In this document: one piece after another, positions 1 through 6,446 of the stretch
Layout of the letters: each line of letters starts with the position of its first letter
How positions within the stretch are numbered: the first letter of the stretch is position 1
Assembly (NCBI GenBank): GCA_900770205.1
Contig: CAAGJV010000162.1
Location: 1-8,852, forward strand
Direction of reading: 5' to 3'
DNA length: 8,852 nt
DNA from: Desulfovibrionaceae bacterium
GTDB taxonomy: Bacteria; Desulfobacterota; Desulfovibrionia; Desulfovibrionales; Desulfovibrionaceae
The notes under the pieces: model-generated
Told to the model about the DNA's origin: nothing
Database searches by the model: none
The model's input: the letters and a program-made list of their open reading frames with translations, nothing else
Translations under genes and position numbers: made by a program

Positions 1-20
1 ACACGACGCTCTTCCGATCT
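1..20. other. Illumina sequencing adapter remnant
   Basis: The first 20 bases are identical to the 3' end of the Illumina TruSeq read-1 adapter (ending GCTCTTCCGATCT). This is library sequence left in the assembly, not genome. Native sequence begins at about base 21. Confidence 0.96.
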
Positions 21-75
21 CCCGCGACAGGATCCGGCAATGATTCTCATGAATGTAGTCCTGAAGGGAGTTCAT
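21..75 (-). CDS. possible 5' end of a truncated leftward gene
   Basis: An ATG at 75-73 on the minus strand opens a frame that stays open to the adapter junction and reads MNSLQDYIHENHCRILSR (18 codons). I do not recognise the product. The peptide has the look of an amphipathic helix typical of a real N-terminus, and it would follow the beta-CASP gene in the same direction. Against it, there is no clear Shine-Dalgarno sequence (the bases before the ATG are AT-rich) and the frame is very short. The adapter cuts off everything beyond. Confidence 0.3.
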
Positions 76-84
76 TATGTTTTT

Positions 85-128
85 ATCCGGCCATGGGCAA
101 AGGTAAGAACCATGCGCCATGGCCGGAT
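85..128 (-). repeat. 12-bp inverted repeat downstream of the beta-CASP gene
   Basis: Perfect 12-base arms (ATCCGGCCATGG at 85-96, its reverse complement at 117-128) flank a 20-base loop. The element starts 9 bases past the stop codon of the leftward gene. In the direction of that gene the stem is followed by AAAA rather than a U-run, so it is not a canonical intrinsic terminator. It could be a 3'-end stabilising stem or a U-less terminator. Each arm is itself rich in short palindromes (CCGG, GGCC, CCATGG). Confidence 0.55.
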
Positions 129-137
129 GGAGGTTCA

Positions 138-1751
138 CTAGAGCTGAGAGATGAAGCGGACGAGGTCCCGTTCGATTTCCAGAAGGCGATCGCGCAGTTC
201 CGTCTGTTCTTCCCAGGGGATGTCGTCGATATGGGCAAGCCGTTCGCGCACCTGGCCTGCACGCTGTTCCAGTTCCTGGGCAAGGAAGTTCCAATCCACG
301 CGGGGCCGTGTCCTGGCTGGGCTCTGCGTTTGTACTCTGGCTTCGGCCTTGCCTTCGATGGTGGCTTCCTCAAGGTATTCCGGAATGAACGGCGTGATGC
401 CGAAGCGTTCCTTGATAAGAGAGGCGAGGATCTGCTGCGCCTTCGGTTCGCCATGAACAAGGGCGATGTTCATGCCTGGGCGGGCCATGGCTCCTATCCA
501 TTCCAGAAGCTGGCTCTGGCCGGCATGGGCGGAGAATCCGTTGATGGTGAAGATCTTTGCGGCCACGTTCATATTTTCCCCGAAGAGCCGTATGGATTTT
601 GCTCCGTCCACCAGCTTTCTTCCCGGGGTTCCTATGGCCTGGTAGCCGACAAATACGATGCTTACGCCTTCCTTCCACAGGTTATGCTTGAGGTGATGGC
701 GTATGCGGCCCGCGTTGCACATGCCGCTTGCGGAAAGAATGATGGCCGGGCCTTCCATAGTGTTGAGCTTCTGCGACTCCTGAGCGCTCTGCGTGAAGCG
801 GACAAGCCCGTCCGGCCTGGCATCGAAACCTCCGCTCGAGAGCTCCGGAACATGGAGCATATCCGGGTACTTCTTGAAAACTGCTGTGGCCTTGGAGGCC
901 ATGGGGCTGTCGACATAAATGGGCATGCCTTCGGGCAGCTGGTTCTTCAGTTTCAGAAGGTACAGGCTGTAGAGTATCTCCTGCGTGCGCTCCACGGCAA
1001 AGGCAGGAATGATGACTTTCTCTCTGCGGGCATAGCTGTAGGAAATGGCCTCGGAAAGTTCCTTGAGCGTGTCGGATTCGCCTTTGTGGTCGCGATCTCC
1101 ATAGGTGGATTCGATAAACAGCCAGTCTGGCGTTTCGGGTTTTTCAGCATCGGGCAGAAGAAGAGCGCCGGGGCGGCCCAGGTCTCCGGAAAAGACAATC
1201 CGCGTGGTTTTGCCTTCTTCGGTGATGGTAAGCTCAAGGAAGGCCGCGCCGAGAATATGCCCGGCCCGGCGGAAGACGACCTTCACTCCCGGGGCGGGAG
1301 TAAGTTCCTCGCCGAAGGGAACGGCATGGAGCAGCTTTGCGGCGGCAATGGCGTCATCGGTGCCATAAAGGGCTTCAGAAGATTTTTCGCTCTGTTCTCC
1401 GCGGCGCTTGTCGTGCCGGTTTTTCCACTCATGTTCCATTTCCTGGATATGGGCGCTGTCTTCCAGCATGATAGCGGCAAGTTCTGCCGTGGGAGCGGTA
1501 CAGTAAACGGTTCCTTTGAAGCCGTTTTTTACCATGCGGGGGAGCAGGCCGGAATGGTCGATATGCGCGTGGGTGAGGAGGATGAAGTCCAGTTCCTCCG
1601 GTCGGTAGGCTTCTGTTTGAAAATTGCGTTCTTCAATGGCGGAGTTTCCCTGAAACATACCGCAGTCTATGGCAAAGCGGGCCTGTCCGGCTTCTATGGC
1701 ATAGCAGGAACCGGTAACGGTTTGAGCGGCCCCGAGAAAGGTGATTTTCAT
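138..1751 (-). CDS. MBL-fold / beta-CASP RNA-processing metallo-hydrolase
   Basis: A 537-residue cytosolic zinc-dependent hydrolase of the bacterial CPSF73/TTHA0252-like group, probably an RNase. Visible motifs in order: HAHIDH metal site at 61-66; GHILGA with H165; FSGD with D190; IESTYGDR at 213-220; the beta-CASP region with PAFAVERTQE and DSPMA (D281); SASGMCNAGRIRHHL at 340-354; GFSAHAG with H409; LVHGEP with H433. All expected metal ligands are present. The frame is open 17 codons further to a GTG, but I place the start at the ATG at 1751 because MKITFLGAAQTVTGS is the family's normal N-terminus and GGAG sits 7 bases upstream. After the core, about 75 residues (from about 461) form an extra basic then charged helical tail. 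The RNA target is unknown. It is divergent from the kinase gene and has its own promoter-like sequence. Confidence 0.93.
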   Translation of the reverse strand: MKITFLGAAQTVTGSCYAIEAGQARFAIDCGMFQGNSAIEERNFQTEAYRPEELDFILLTHAHIDHSGLLPRMVKNGFKGTVYCTAPTAELAAIMLEDSAHIQEMEHEWKNRHDKRRGEQSEKSSEALYGTDDAIAAAKLLHAVPFGEELTPAPGVKVVFRRAGHILGAAFLELTITEEGKTTRIVFSGDLGRPGALLLPDAEKPETPDWLFIESTYGDRDHKGESDTLKELSEAISYSYARREKVIIPAFAVERTQEILYSLYLLKLKNQLPEGMPIYVDSPMASKATAVFKKYPDMLHVPELSSGGFDARPDGLVRFTQSAQESQKLNTMEGPAIILSASGMCNAGRIRHHLKHNLWKEGVSIVFVGYQAIGTPGRKLVDGAKSIRLFGENMNVAAKIFTINGFSAHAGQSQLLEWIGAMARPGMNIALVHGEPKAQQILASLIKERFGITPFIPEYLEEATIEGKAEARVQTQSPARTRPRVDWNFLAQELEQRAGQVRERLAHIDDIPWEEQTELRDRLLEIERDLVRFISQL

Positions 1752-1828
1752 GACATGGCTCCGGGATGATGTTCCGTCAGCACGCATGGCAAGCCCGTAC
1801 ACAGGCTGAACGCGCCTAACATGTATAA

Positions 1829-1857
1829 AGTATAGGCTCTTTTATGCTGCTCTGCAA
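1829..1857 (-). promoter_or_regulatory. sigma70-type promoter for the beta-CASP gene
   Basis: On the minus strand TTGCAG (1857-1852) is followed by exactly 17 bases and TATACT (1834-1829). Both hexamers are close to consensus. Transcription would begin near 1822, giving a leader of about 70 bases before the ATG at 1751. Confidence 0.65.
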
Positions 1858-1941
1858 GGCTGGCCGGAAGAAGGAACAGGAAAGAAAAGCAAGTGTACTA
1901 AGTATGCCTGTGAAAATGATCGCGGCAGTCTGGTGCAGCTG

Positions 1942-1969
1942 TGGACAAGCTGCCGGAGAGTATGATACT
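1942..1969 (+). promoter_or_regulatory. candidate promoter for the hybrid kinase
   Basis: TGGACA (1942-1947, five of six consensus bases) is followed by 16 bases and GATACT (1964-1969, four of six). The leader to the ATG at 2095 would be about 120 bases. The -10 is only fair, so this is a candidate, not a firm call. Confidence 0.35.
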
Positions 1970-1970
1970 C
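1958..1970. promoter_or_regulatory. 13-bp palindrome, possible operator
   Basis: GAGTAT-g-ATACTC is a perfect palindrome with a single central base. It covers the candidate kinase -10 element and lies about 100 bases upstream of the hydrolase -35. Size and position suit a dimeric repressor site. No regulator is identified in the window. Confidence 0.35.
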
Positions 1971-2008
1971 GCTGAAAATGTGGAAAAATGCTTTTCTTAT
2001 CATGTGAA

Positions 2009-2022
2009 ATTTTTGTAAAAAT
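2009..2022. repeat. 14-bp AT-rich palindrome in the kinase leader
   Basis: ATTTTT-gt-AAAAAT lies about 70 bases before the kinase start. It could be a binding site or simply low-complexity AT sequence. There is nothing else to support a function. Confidence 0.25.
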
Positions 2023-2094
2023 CAGCCGATCGCCTGCCGGCGGAATAGGCACTGCGCCTGAAAACATTGTGTGGTACGGCTCCGGGAGAATTCT

Positions 2095-5000
2095 ATGGAT
2101 AGTTTGTCGCTGCAGAATTTCTGCGATATCAGTCAGCTGTACCATCTTCTCGAAAACTGGTCGAAAAGTACGGGCATGTCTGCCGTTATTGTGGATACGG
2201 AGGGAAATCGTCTGTCGGAATCCTTCGGCATGACGGAGTTCTGTTCCATGATCAACACCACGGAACAGGGCATGGCGTGCTGCATGTCTACATGGCATGC
2301 CGGCCATACCGGCATTTATGTCTGTCCGCTGGGCTTTCATGGTTTTTCCATCGATCTTGTTCTTCCCGATGGGAGAAATCTTGGAAAGGTACTGGCGGGG
2401 CAGACCTTTTGCCTGGATCAGCCGGAAGATGCCGTTATTGATAAGGTGGAGAGGTTCGGCATAGGCAGGGAAAGGGCAAGGGATATGCTTTCCCGGATGA
2501 CGAGAAAAACCCGGGAAGAGATGGAAACCTCCTACGCGCTTCTTAAAGAAATACTCAGCTTTTTCATCGACAGGAACTACTCCATCTGGAAGGCCAACAG
2601 GGATCTGAGCAGTATGCCTGCCAGGCAGGACAGGATCCTTTCCCAGATTACGCAGATTATGTACAGCTACGATCTTTCCATCGACCTGGAAAGCGGCGCC
2701 TATACCCTGATCACCGGCACGGGCATGAAACTCACGGTGGATGAATACAAGAAGCATGAAAAATTCTCCGAGCTGAAGGAATTCCATGACAGCATTATCC
2801 ACCCTGCCTATCTGAACCAATTTCAGTCACTGCTTGATTTTGGCAGTATACTGGACAGGGCTTCGTCGAACGGTTTCTGCGGAAGCCTGGAATATCCTGT
2901 ACTCTACCCGGGAAAGGATGAGTTTGAGTGGCATGAAATTAACGTGTTTATCGATACGGAGAGTTCCGGGGCGCCTATCGTCAATATCCTCGGCCGCGAT
3001 ATTACCGAGGCGCATAACGCCAAGGAAAAAAGCGAGAGGGAACTTCGTGCTGCAGCGGCAAAGAACAGGATACTTTCAGACCTCACGAAGATGCTCTACA
3101 GCTACAACCTTACGCTGAACCTGCGCACAGGCAAATACAACCTTATTGTTGGTACAGGCATGACCAGGTTCATGGACATCTTCAAATCGACGGACGATTA
3201 TGCCCAGGCCTATCAGAAGAAAATAGCATACGTTTACCCTGAACATACCGTACAGTTTGCCGGTATTGCCAGTCTGGAGGCTCTGAGGGCAAGAAAGGAC
3301 GCCTCCGGCTATATAGGAACCCTTGAATACGGGGCCATGACAGATAATGGAGACGAGTGGCACGAAATCAACGTGTTCATCAGCACCAACGAAATGGGAG
3401 ATCCCCTGGCCAATATTCTTGGGCGCGACATTACCGAAGCTCACCGGCGGCAGGAACAGCGCGAAATAGCCCAGAAGGCGGCCGTGGCCCGGGATCAGCT
3501 TCTTTCCGGCGTGACGAAGATGCTCTATGGCTATAACCTGACCATCAATCTGGAAACGTGGAAATACACGCTTATTACCGGCACGGGTATGAACGGGCTG
3601 CGCGAGCTTATGGAAGCAAATGACGATTATATCCTTCTTTCCTCCAAGGTGGCAAAGCACATGGAATTGAAGGAGAGGGAAAGCTTGAATGCTCTTGTTG
3701 GCGTGCGTGCCCTGCAGGAAAAGAGAAATTCCAGCGGTTTTGTCGGCTCCCTTACCTGTCATACCTTGTTTGGGGACAAGGCTGAATGGCACGAACTCAA
3801 CCTTTTCATGGGCACGAATGAAGAGGGCGTGCCAGTTGCCCACCTTCTTGGCAGGGATATCACGGAAGTTCATGAAGCGCAGCAGCGCAGGGAAAAGGAA
3901 CTGAAGGCTGCCGCAGCCAAAGACCAGATTCTTTCGGAAATTACGAAAACGCTTTACAGCTACAATATTACGCTGAACCTTGTCAGCGGAAAATACAGCC
4001 TCATTGTGGGAACGGGCATGAAGCATCTTGTAGAGATACTTTCTGCCACCGATGACTACGAAACCGCGTACCGCCAGATGATTAAGATTGCAGGAAAAGA
4101 GTACACAGATGCTGTTGAAAAGTTCGGCAGCCTTTCTGCACTGAGAGAACGGCGGCAGGAAAAGGGGTATCTTGGAGCTCTGGAATACGCCGCTCAAACA
4201 GAACATGTCCTGGAATGGCATGAAATGAATGTGTTCATCGGTACCGATGAGCGCGGCGACCCCATAGCCAACATTCTCGGGCGCGATATTACGGAGGCTC
4301 ATGATAAGGCCGATACCAAGGCACAGCTGGAGATAGCCACAGCGGCCAATGCCGCCAAGTCCATGTTCCTGTTCAATATGTCGCACGACATACGAACGCC
4401 GATGAATGCAATCATCGGCTTTACCTATCTTCTGGAAAAGCACCTTGATGATAAGGAACTGGCGAAAAGCTACATACGGAAGATACAGACCTCGAACGGC
4501 TTTCTGCTTTCCCTTATCGACAACGTGCTGGAAATGGCCAAGATAGAAAGCGGAAAGAGCGAACTCACAGAGACAAGCTGGAATGTTATCCGGTTCAATG
4601 ATTCCATCTGTTCCATTTTTGAATCGCAGCTGGCAGAAAAGAAGCTGAAGCTTACGAGAACGCTGCATATAGAGCATACGGAAGTTCTGTGCGATGAAAC
4701 AAAACTGAGGGAGATATTCCTGAACCTTTTAAGCAATGCGCTGAAATATACCCCTGCGGGGGGAAATATCCGCATGGATCTTACGGAAATCCCTTCCAAC
4801 AGGCCTGGCTATGCCTTCTACAAAACGGTTATCGAAGATTCCGGCATAGGAATTTCTGCGGAATTCCTGCCTCATCTTTTTGAGGAGTTCACCCGTGAGC
4901 ATACCAGTACGGAAAGCAAGATACACGGAACGGGGCTTGGCCTTTCCATTGTGAAGCGCCTTGTCGACTTGATGGAAGGAACGATAGAAGTGGAGAGTGA

Positions 5001-5493
5001 ACTCGGGAAGGGAACAAAATTCACGGTTATCCTGCCCCATAAGATTGCCGGGAAAACGTGTGAAGATTTCAGCACGGAAGAGAGGCATCTGGAGGGAGAA
5101 CTCCAGTTCAAAGGCAGAAGGGTCCTTCTTGCGGAAGATAACGAACTCAATGCGGAAATTGCCGAGACCATCCTTTCGGAAGCAGGCTTTTTCGTGGAGA
5201 GGGCGGCAGACGGCGTTGAATGTGTTGATATGGTTCAATCTGCCGATGCCGGCTATTACGATCTTGTTCTTATGGATGTTCAGATGCCGAATATGAACGG
5301 CTATGAAGCCTCGCGGCGCATACGGCATCTGGACGATGCTGAAAAAGCCGGCGTTGTCATCATAGCGATGACCGCCAATGCCTTTGAAGAAGATAAGAAG
5401 AATGCGCTTGATGCCGGCATGAACGGGCATTTGTCGAAGCCTGTTTCCGTGGGAGAACTGCTGCGCATGATGGAAAGCGTGCTGAACGCTTAG
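2095..5493 (+). CDS. PocR-PAS(x4) hybrid sensor histidine kinase/response regulator
   Basis: A 1132-residue two-component hybrid kinase with no membrane segment, so a cytosolic sensor. Order: PocR-like ligand domain (about 5-165; C50, C62, C63, H68, H71, C77, then GKVLAGQ); four tandem PAS-like repeats (181-325, 326-468, 469-611, 612-754), each ending (I/L)LGRDITE(A/V)H; HisKA with MSHDIRTPMN, phospho-acceptor H764; HATPase with N877/N881, DSGIG at 915-919, LFEEF, GTGLGL at 945-950; receiver with E1014/D1015, phospho-acceptor D1061, T1093 and K1115. All catalytic residues are intact, so it should autophosphorylate and relay to its own receiver. I chose the ATG at 2095 because GGGAGA lies 5 bases upstream; the frame is open 8 codons further to a GTG. 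PocR domains are predicted to bind small hydrocarbon derivatives, and glpF/glpK lie convergent downstream, so a glycerol- or diol-type signal is my inference. The downstream phosphotransfer partner is not in the window. Confidence 0.93.
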   Translation: MDSLSLQNFCDISQLYHLLENWSKSTGMSAVIVDTEGNRLSESFGMTEFCSMINTTEQGMACCMSTWHAGHTGIYVCPLGFHGFSIDLVLPDGRNLGKVLAGQTFCLDQPEDAVIDKVERFGIGRERARDMLSRMTRKTREEMETSYALLKEILSFFIDRNYSIWKANRDLSSMPARQDRILSQITQIMYSYDLSIDLESGAYTLITGTGMKLTVDEYKKHEKFSELKEFHDSIIHPAYLNQFQSLLDFGSILDRASSNGFCGSLEYPVLYPGKDEFEWHEINVFIDTESSGAPIVNILGRDITEAHNAKEKSERELRAAAAKNRILSDLTKMLYSYNLTLNLRTGKYNLIVGTGMTRFMDIFKSTDDYAQAYQKKIAYVYPEHTVQFAGIASLEALRARKDASGYIGTLEYGAMTDNGDEWHEINVFISTNEMGDPLANILGRDITEAHRRQEQREIAQKAAVARDQLLSGVTKMLYGYNLTINLETWKYTLITGTGMNGLRELMEANDDYILLSSKVAKHMELKERESLNALVGVRALQEKRNSSGFVGSLTCHTLFGDKAEWHELNLFMGTNEEGVPVAHLLGRDITEVHEAQQRREKELKAAAAKDQILSEITKTLYSYNITLNLVSGKYSLIVGTGMKHLVEILSATDDYETAYRQMIKIAGKEYTDAVEKFGSLSALRERRQEKGYLGALEYAAQTEHVLEWHEMNVFIGTDERGDPIANILGRDITEAHDKADTKAQLEIATAANAAKSMFLFNMSHDIRTPMNAIIGFTYLLEKHLDDKELAKSYIRKIQTSNGFLLSLIDNVLEMAKIESGKSELTETSWNVIRFNDSICSIFESQLAEKKLKLTRTLHIEHTEVLCDETKLREIFLNLLSNALKYTPAGGNIRMDLTEIPSNRPGYAFYKTVIEDSGIGISAEFLPHLFEEFTREHTSTESKIHGTGLGLSIVKRLVDLMEGTIEVESELGKGTKFTVILPHKIAGKTCEDFSTEERHLEGELQFKGRRVLLAEDNELNAEIAETILSEAGFFVERAADGVECVDMVQSADAGYYDLVLMDVQMPNMNGYEASRRIRHLDDAEKAGVVIIAMTANAFEEDKKNALDAGMNGHLSKPVSVGELLRMMESVLNA
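2635..4356 (+). repeat. four tandem PAS-like repeat units inside the kinase
   Basis: Units begin at 2635, 3070, 3499 and 3928 (145, 143, 143 and 143 codons). Each opens with (I/L)LSxxTxxxY(S/G)Y, then a (L/I)(I/V)(T/V)GTGM turn, carries EWHE(I/L/M)N near its end, closes with the LGRDITE motif, and then an Ala/Glu/Lys-rich linker helix. The GRD motif falls at residues 300, 443, 586 and 729, exactly 143 apart. Repeats 2 and 4 match at about half of positions by ungapped hand count, while their DNA has diverged, so the duplication is not recent. Confidence 0.9.
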
Positions 5494-5518
5494 CAATGGC
5501 GTATCTGTTTTTTATATG

Positions 5519-5559
5519 CCAATCCCCCGCTTTGCAAAATTGCAGACGCGGGGGATTGG
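5519..5559. terminator. hairpin between convergent kinase and glpF genes
   Basis: Perfect 12-base arms (CCAATCCCCCGC at 5519-5530, its reverse complement at 5548-5559) enclose a 17-base loop that contains a smaller GCAA/TTGC stem. It lies between the kinase stop (5493) and the glpF stop (5582). A T-run (5508-5513) precedes it on the plus strand, so neither direction has the usual U-tract directly after the stem. Its placement suggests shared termination or 3'-end protection for both genes. Confidence 0.55.
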
Positions 5560-5581
5560 TGCCGACAGCTGTGGAGTACGC

Positions 5582-6304
5582 TTAGAAGGTAAGCGGGGCC
5601 CAGGGAAGGATTTTGAAGAGAATCATGCCGAGAAGAGCACCGACAATGGGGCCGATAAGCGTGACGATGCCGTATTTCCAGTTGGAGTCGGCTTTATTCT
5701 TCATGGGAAGCAGCCAGTGGGCGAGGCGTGGGCCAAGGTCTCGTGCAGGATTGATGGCGTAGCCCGTCAGTCCGCCAAGTGACATGCCTATGGAAACAAT
5801 GATGCAGAACACAACAAAGTTCCCCTGTGCGCCAGCCATGCCGTTGATCTGAGACATGCCGAGAATGGCAAAAACAAGGACGAACGTGCCTATGATCTCG
5901 CTCAGGAAGTTGCGGGGCGTGTTGGGAATGGAAGGGGATGTGCAGAAGCAAGCCCTTTTGAGCAGAGGGTCGTCTGTCGCATCGAAATGATCGGCAAAAA
6001 GAAGCCACATGAGGCAGGCCCCTGCAAAAGCTCCTGCCATCTGCGCCATGCAGTACCCGAAAACCATGCTCCAGGGGAACATTCCGCCGGCAGCAAGGGC
6101 TATGGTGAGAGCAGGGTTGAAATGCGCGCCGGAGGATGCTCCGAAAATATAGGCGGGGAGCATGACGGCAAGCCCCCATGCAAAGCATATCTGAACAGGG
6201 CCCGCGCCTTTAAAGCCAGAACGGTTGAGAAGAACATTGGCCACAACGCCATCGCCAAGAAGGATAAGAAGCATGGTGCCGAGAAATTCACCGAGATAGG
6301 GCAT
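5582..6304 (-). CDS. glpF: glycerol uptake facilitator (aquaglyceroporin)
   Basis: A 240-residue inner-membrane channel of the MIP family for passive entry of glycerol and similar polyols. The first NPA motif is in GAHFNPALT (N63-A65) and the second in GYAINPARD (N185-D189). The Asp right after NPAR marks glycerol facilitators rather than water channels. Selectivity-filter positions aligned to E. coli GlpF are W43, G173, Y182 (Phe in E. coli) and R188. Six hydrophobic segments are visible. It is shorter than E. coli GlpF (281 residues), mainly through shorter loops and C-terminus. The ATG at 6304 has AAGGA 6 bases upstream. It lies 142 bases downstream of glpK on the same strand, the reverse of the E. 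coli glpFK order, with hairpins in the gap. Confidence 0.93.
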   Translation of the reverse strand: MPYLGEFLGTMLLILLGDGVVANVLLNRSGFKGAGPVQICFAWGLAVMLPAYIFGASSGAHFNPALTIALAAGGMFPWSMVFGYCMAQMAGAFAGACLMWLLFADHFDATDDPLLKRACFCTSPSIPNTPRNFLSEIIGTFVLVFAILGMSQINGMAGAQGNFVVFCIIVSIGMSLGGLTGYAINPARDLGPRLAHWLLPMKNKADSNWKYGIVTLIGPIVGALLGMILFKILPWAPLTF

Positions 6305-6308
6305 GATA

Positions 6309-6331
6309 ATTCCTTACCGTTTTTGAGGAAT
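6309..6331 (-). promoter_or_regulatory. stem that could mask the glpF ribosome-binding site
   Basis: In glpF mRNA orientation ATTCCT (6331-6326) can pair with AGGAAT (6314-6309) across an 11-base loop. The second arm contains most of the AAGGA Shine-Dalgarno sequence of glpF. The stem is only 6 bp and AU-rich, so it may be marginal. Confidence 0.3.
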
Positions 6332-6340
6332 GTGTACGAA

Positions 6341-6374
6341 GAAAAGACCCCTCTGCCGGAATACTCCGGCAGAG
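6341..6374 (-). terminator. intrinsic terminator-like hairpin after glpK
   Basis: Perfect 10-base arms (CTCTGCCGGA at 6351-6360, its reverse complement at 6365-6374) enclose a 4-base loop. In the leftward direction the stem is followed by GGGTCTTTTC, a short U-rich run. It lies between glpK and glpF, so it would end or attenuate transcription from glpK before glpF. I see no clear separate glpF promoter, which favours partial read-through. Confidence 0.6.
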
Positions 6375-6394
6375 AAGCGTGTGAGGCAGATTCA

Positions 6395-6418
6395 CCCCTT
6401 CTTCCTATGGAAGAGGGG
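6395..6418 (-). repeat. second hairpin just after the glpK stop
   Basis: CCCC-t-TCTTCC (6395-6405) pairs with GGAAGAGGGG (6409-6418) with one bulged base and a 3-base loop. It begins about 28 bases past the glpK stop codon. No U-run follows, so a 3'-end stabilising role is more likely than termination. Confidence 0.45.
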
Positions 6419-6446
6419 AGAATCTTTGTTCTGAGGAAAATCCTTT

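Larger units (their letters stand above)
1752..2094. other. divergent intergenic region between hydrolase and kinase genes
   Basis: This 343-base stretch has no convincing gene. It holds a good sigma70-like promoter on the minus strand (1829-1857) for the hydrolase, a candidate plus-strand promoter (1942-1969) for the kinase, a GCAGCT/AGCTGC inverted repeat (1935-1953), a 13-base palindrome (1958-1970), a 14-base AT palindrome (2009-2022), and the kinase Shine-Dalgarno GGGAGA (2084-2089). A leftward frame crossing it (1816-2820) is antisense to the kinase and has no family features. Confidence 0.7.

Noticed and set aside
93..1769. A 558-codon open frame on the plus strand opposite the beta-CASP gene
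   Set aside because: It is antisense to a gene with complete catalytic motifs, shows no family motif itself and has low-complexity Gly/Phe-rich composition typical of codon-bias shadows.
1752..1802. Upstream in-frame GTG (1802) as the hydrolase start
   Set aside because: The added residues (MYGLAMRADGTSSRSHV) do not belong to the family, and the ATG at 1751 has GGAG 7 bases upstream.
2071..2094. Upstream in-frame GTG as the kinase start
   Set aside because: It would add eight residues with no Shine-Dalgarno support, whereas the ATG at 2095 has GGGAGA at good spacing.
1816..2820. A 334-codon minus-strand frame across the divergent intergenic region
   Set aside because: Most of it is antisense to the PocR and first PAS region. 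No domain is recognisable and it runs through the promoters.
3076..4677. A 533-codon minus-strand frame inside the kinase gene
   Set aside because: It is antisense to the PAS repeats. Its apparent internal repetition simply mirrors the real repeats, and it has no recognisable domain.
2095..5493. Membrane-anchored sensor kinase
   Set aside because: I find no hydrophobic segment long enough to cross the membrane; the sensor part is PocR plus soluble PAS-like units.
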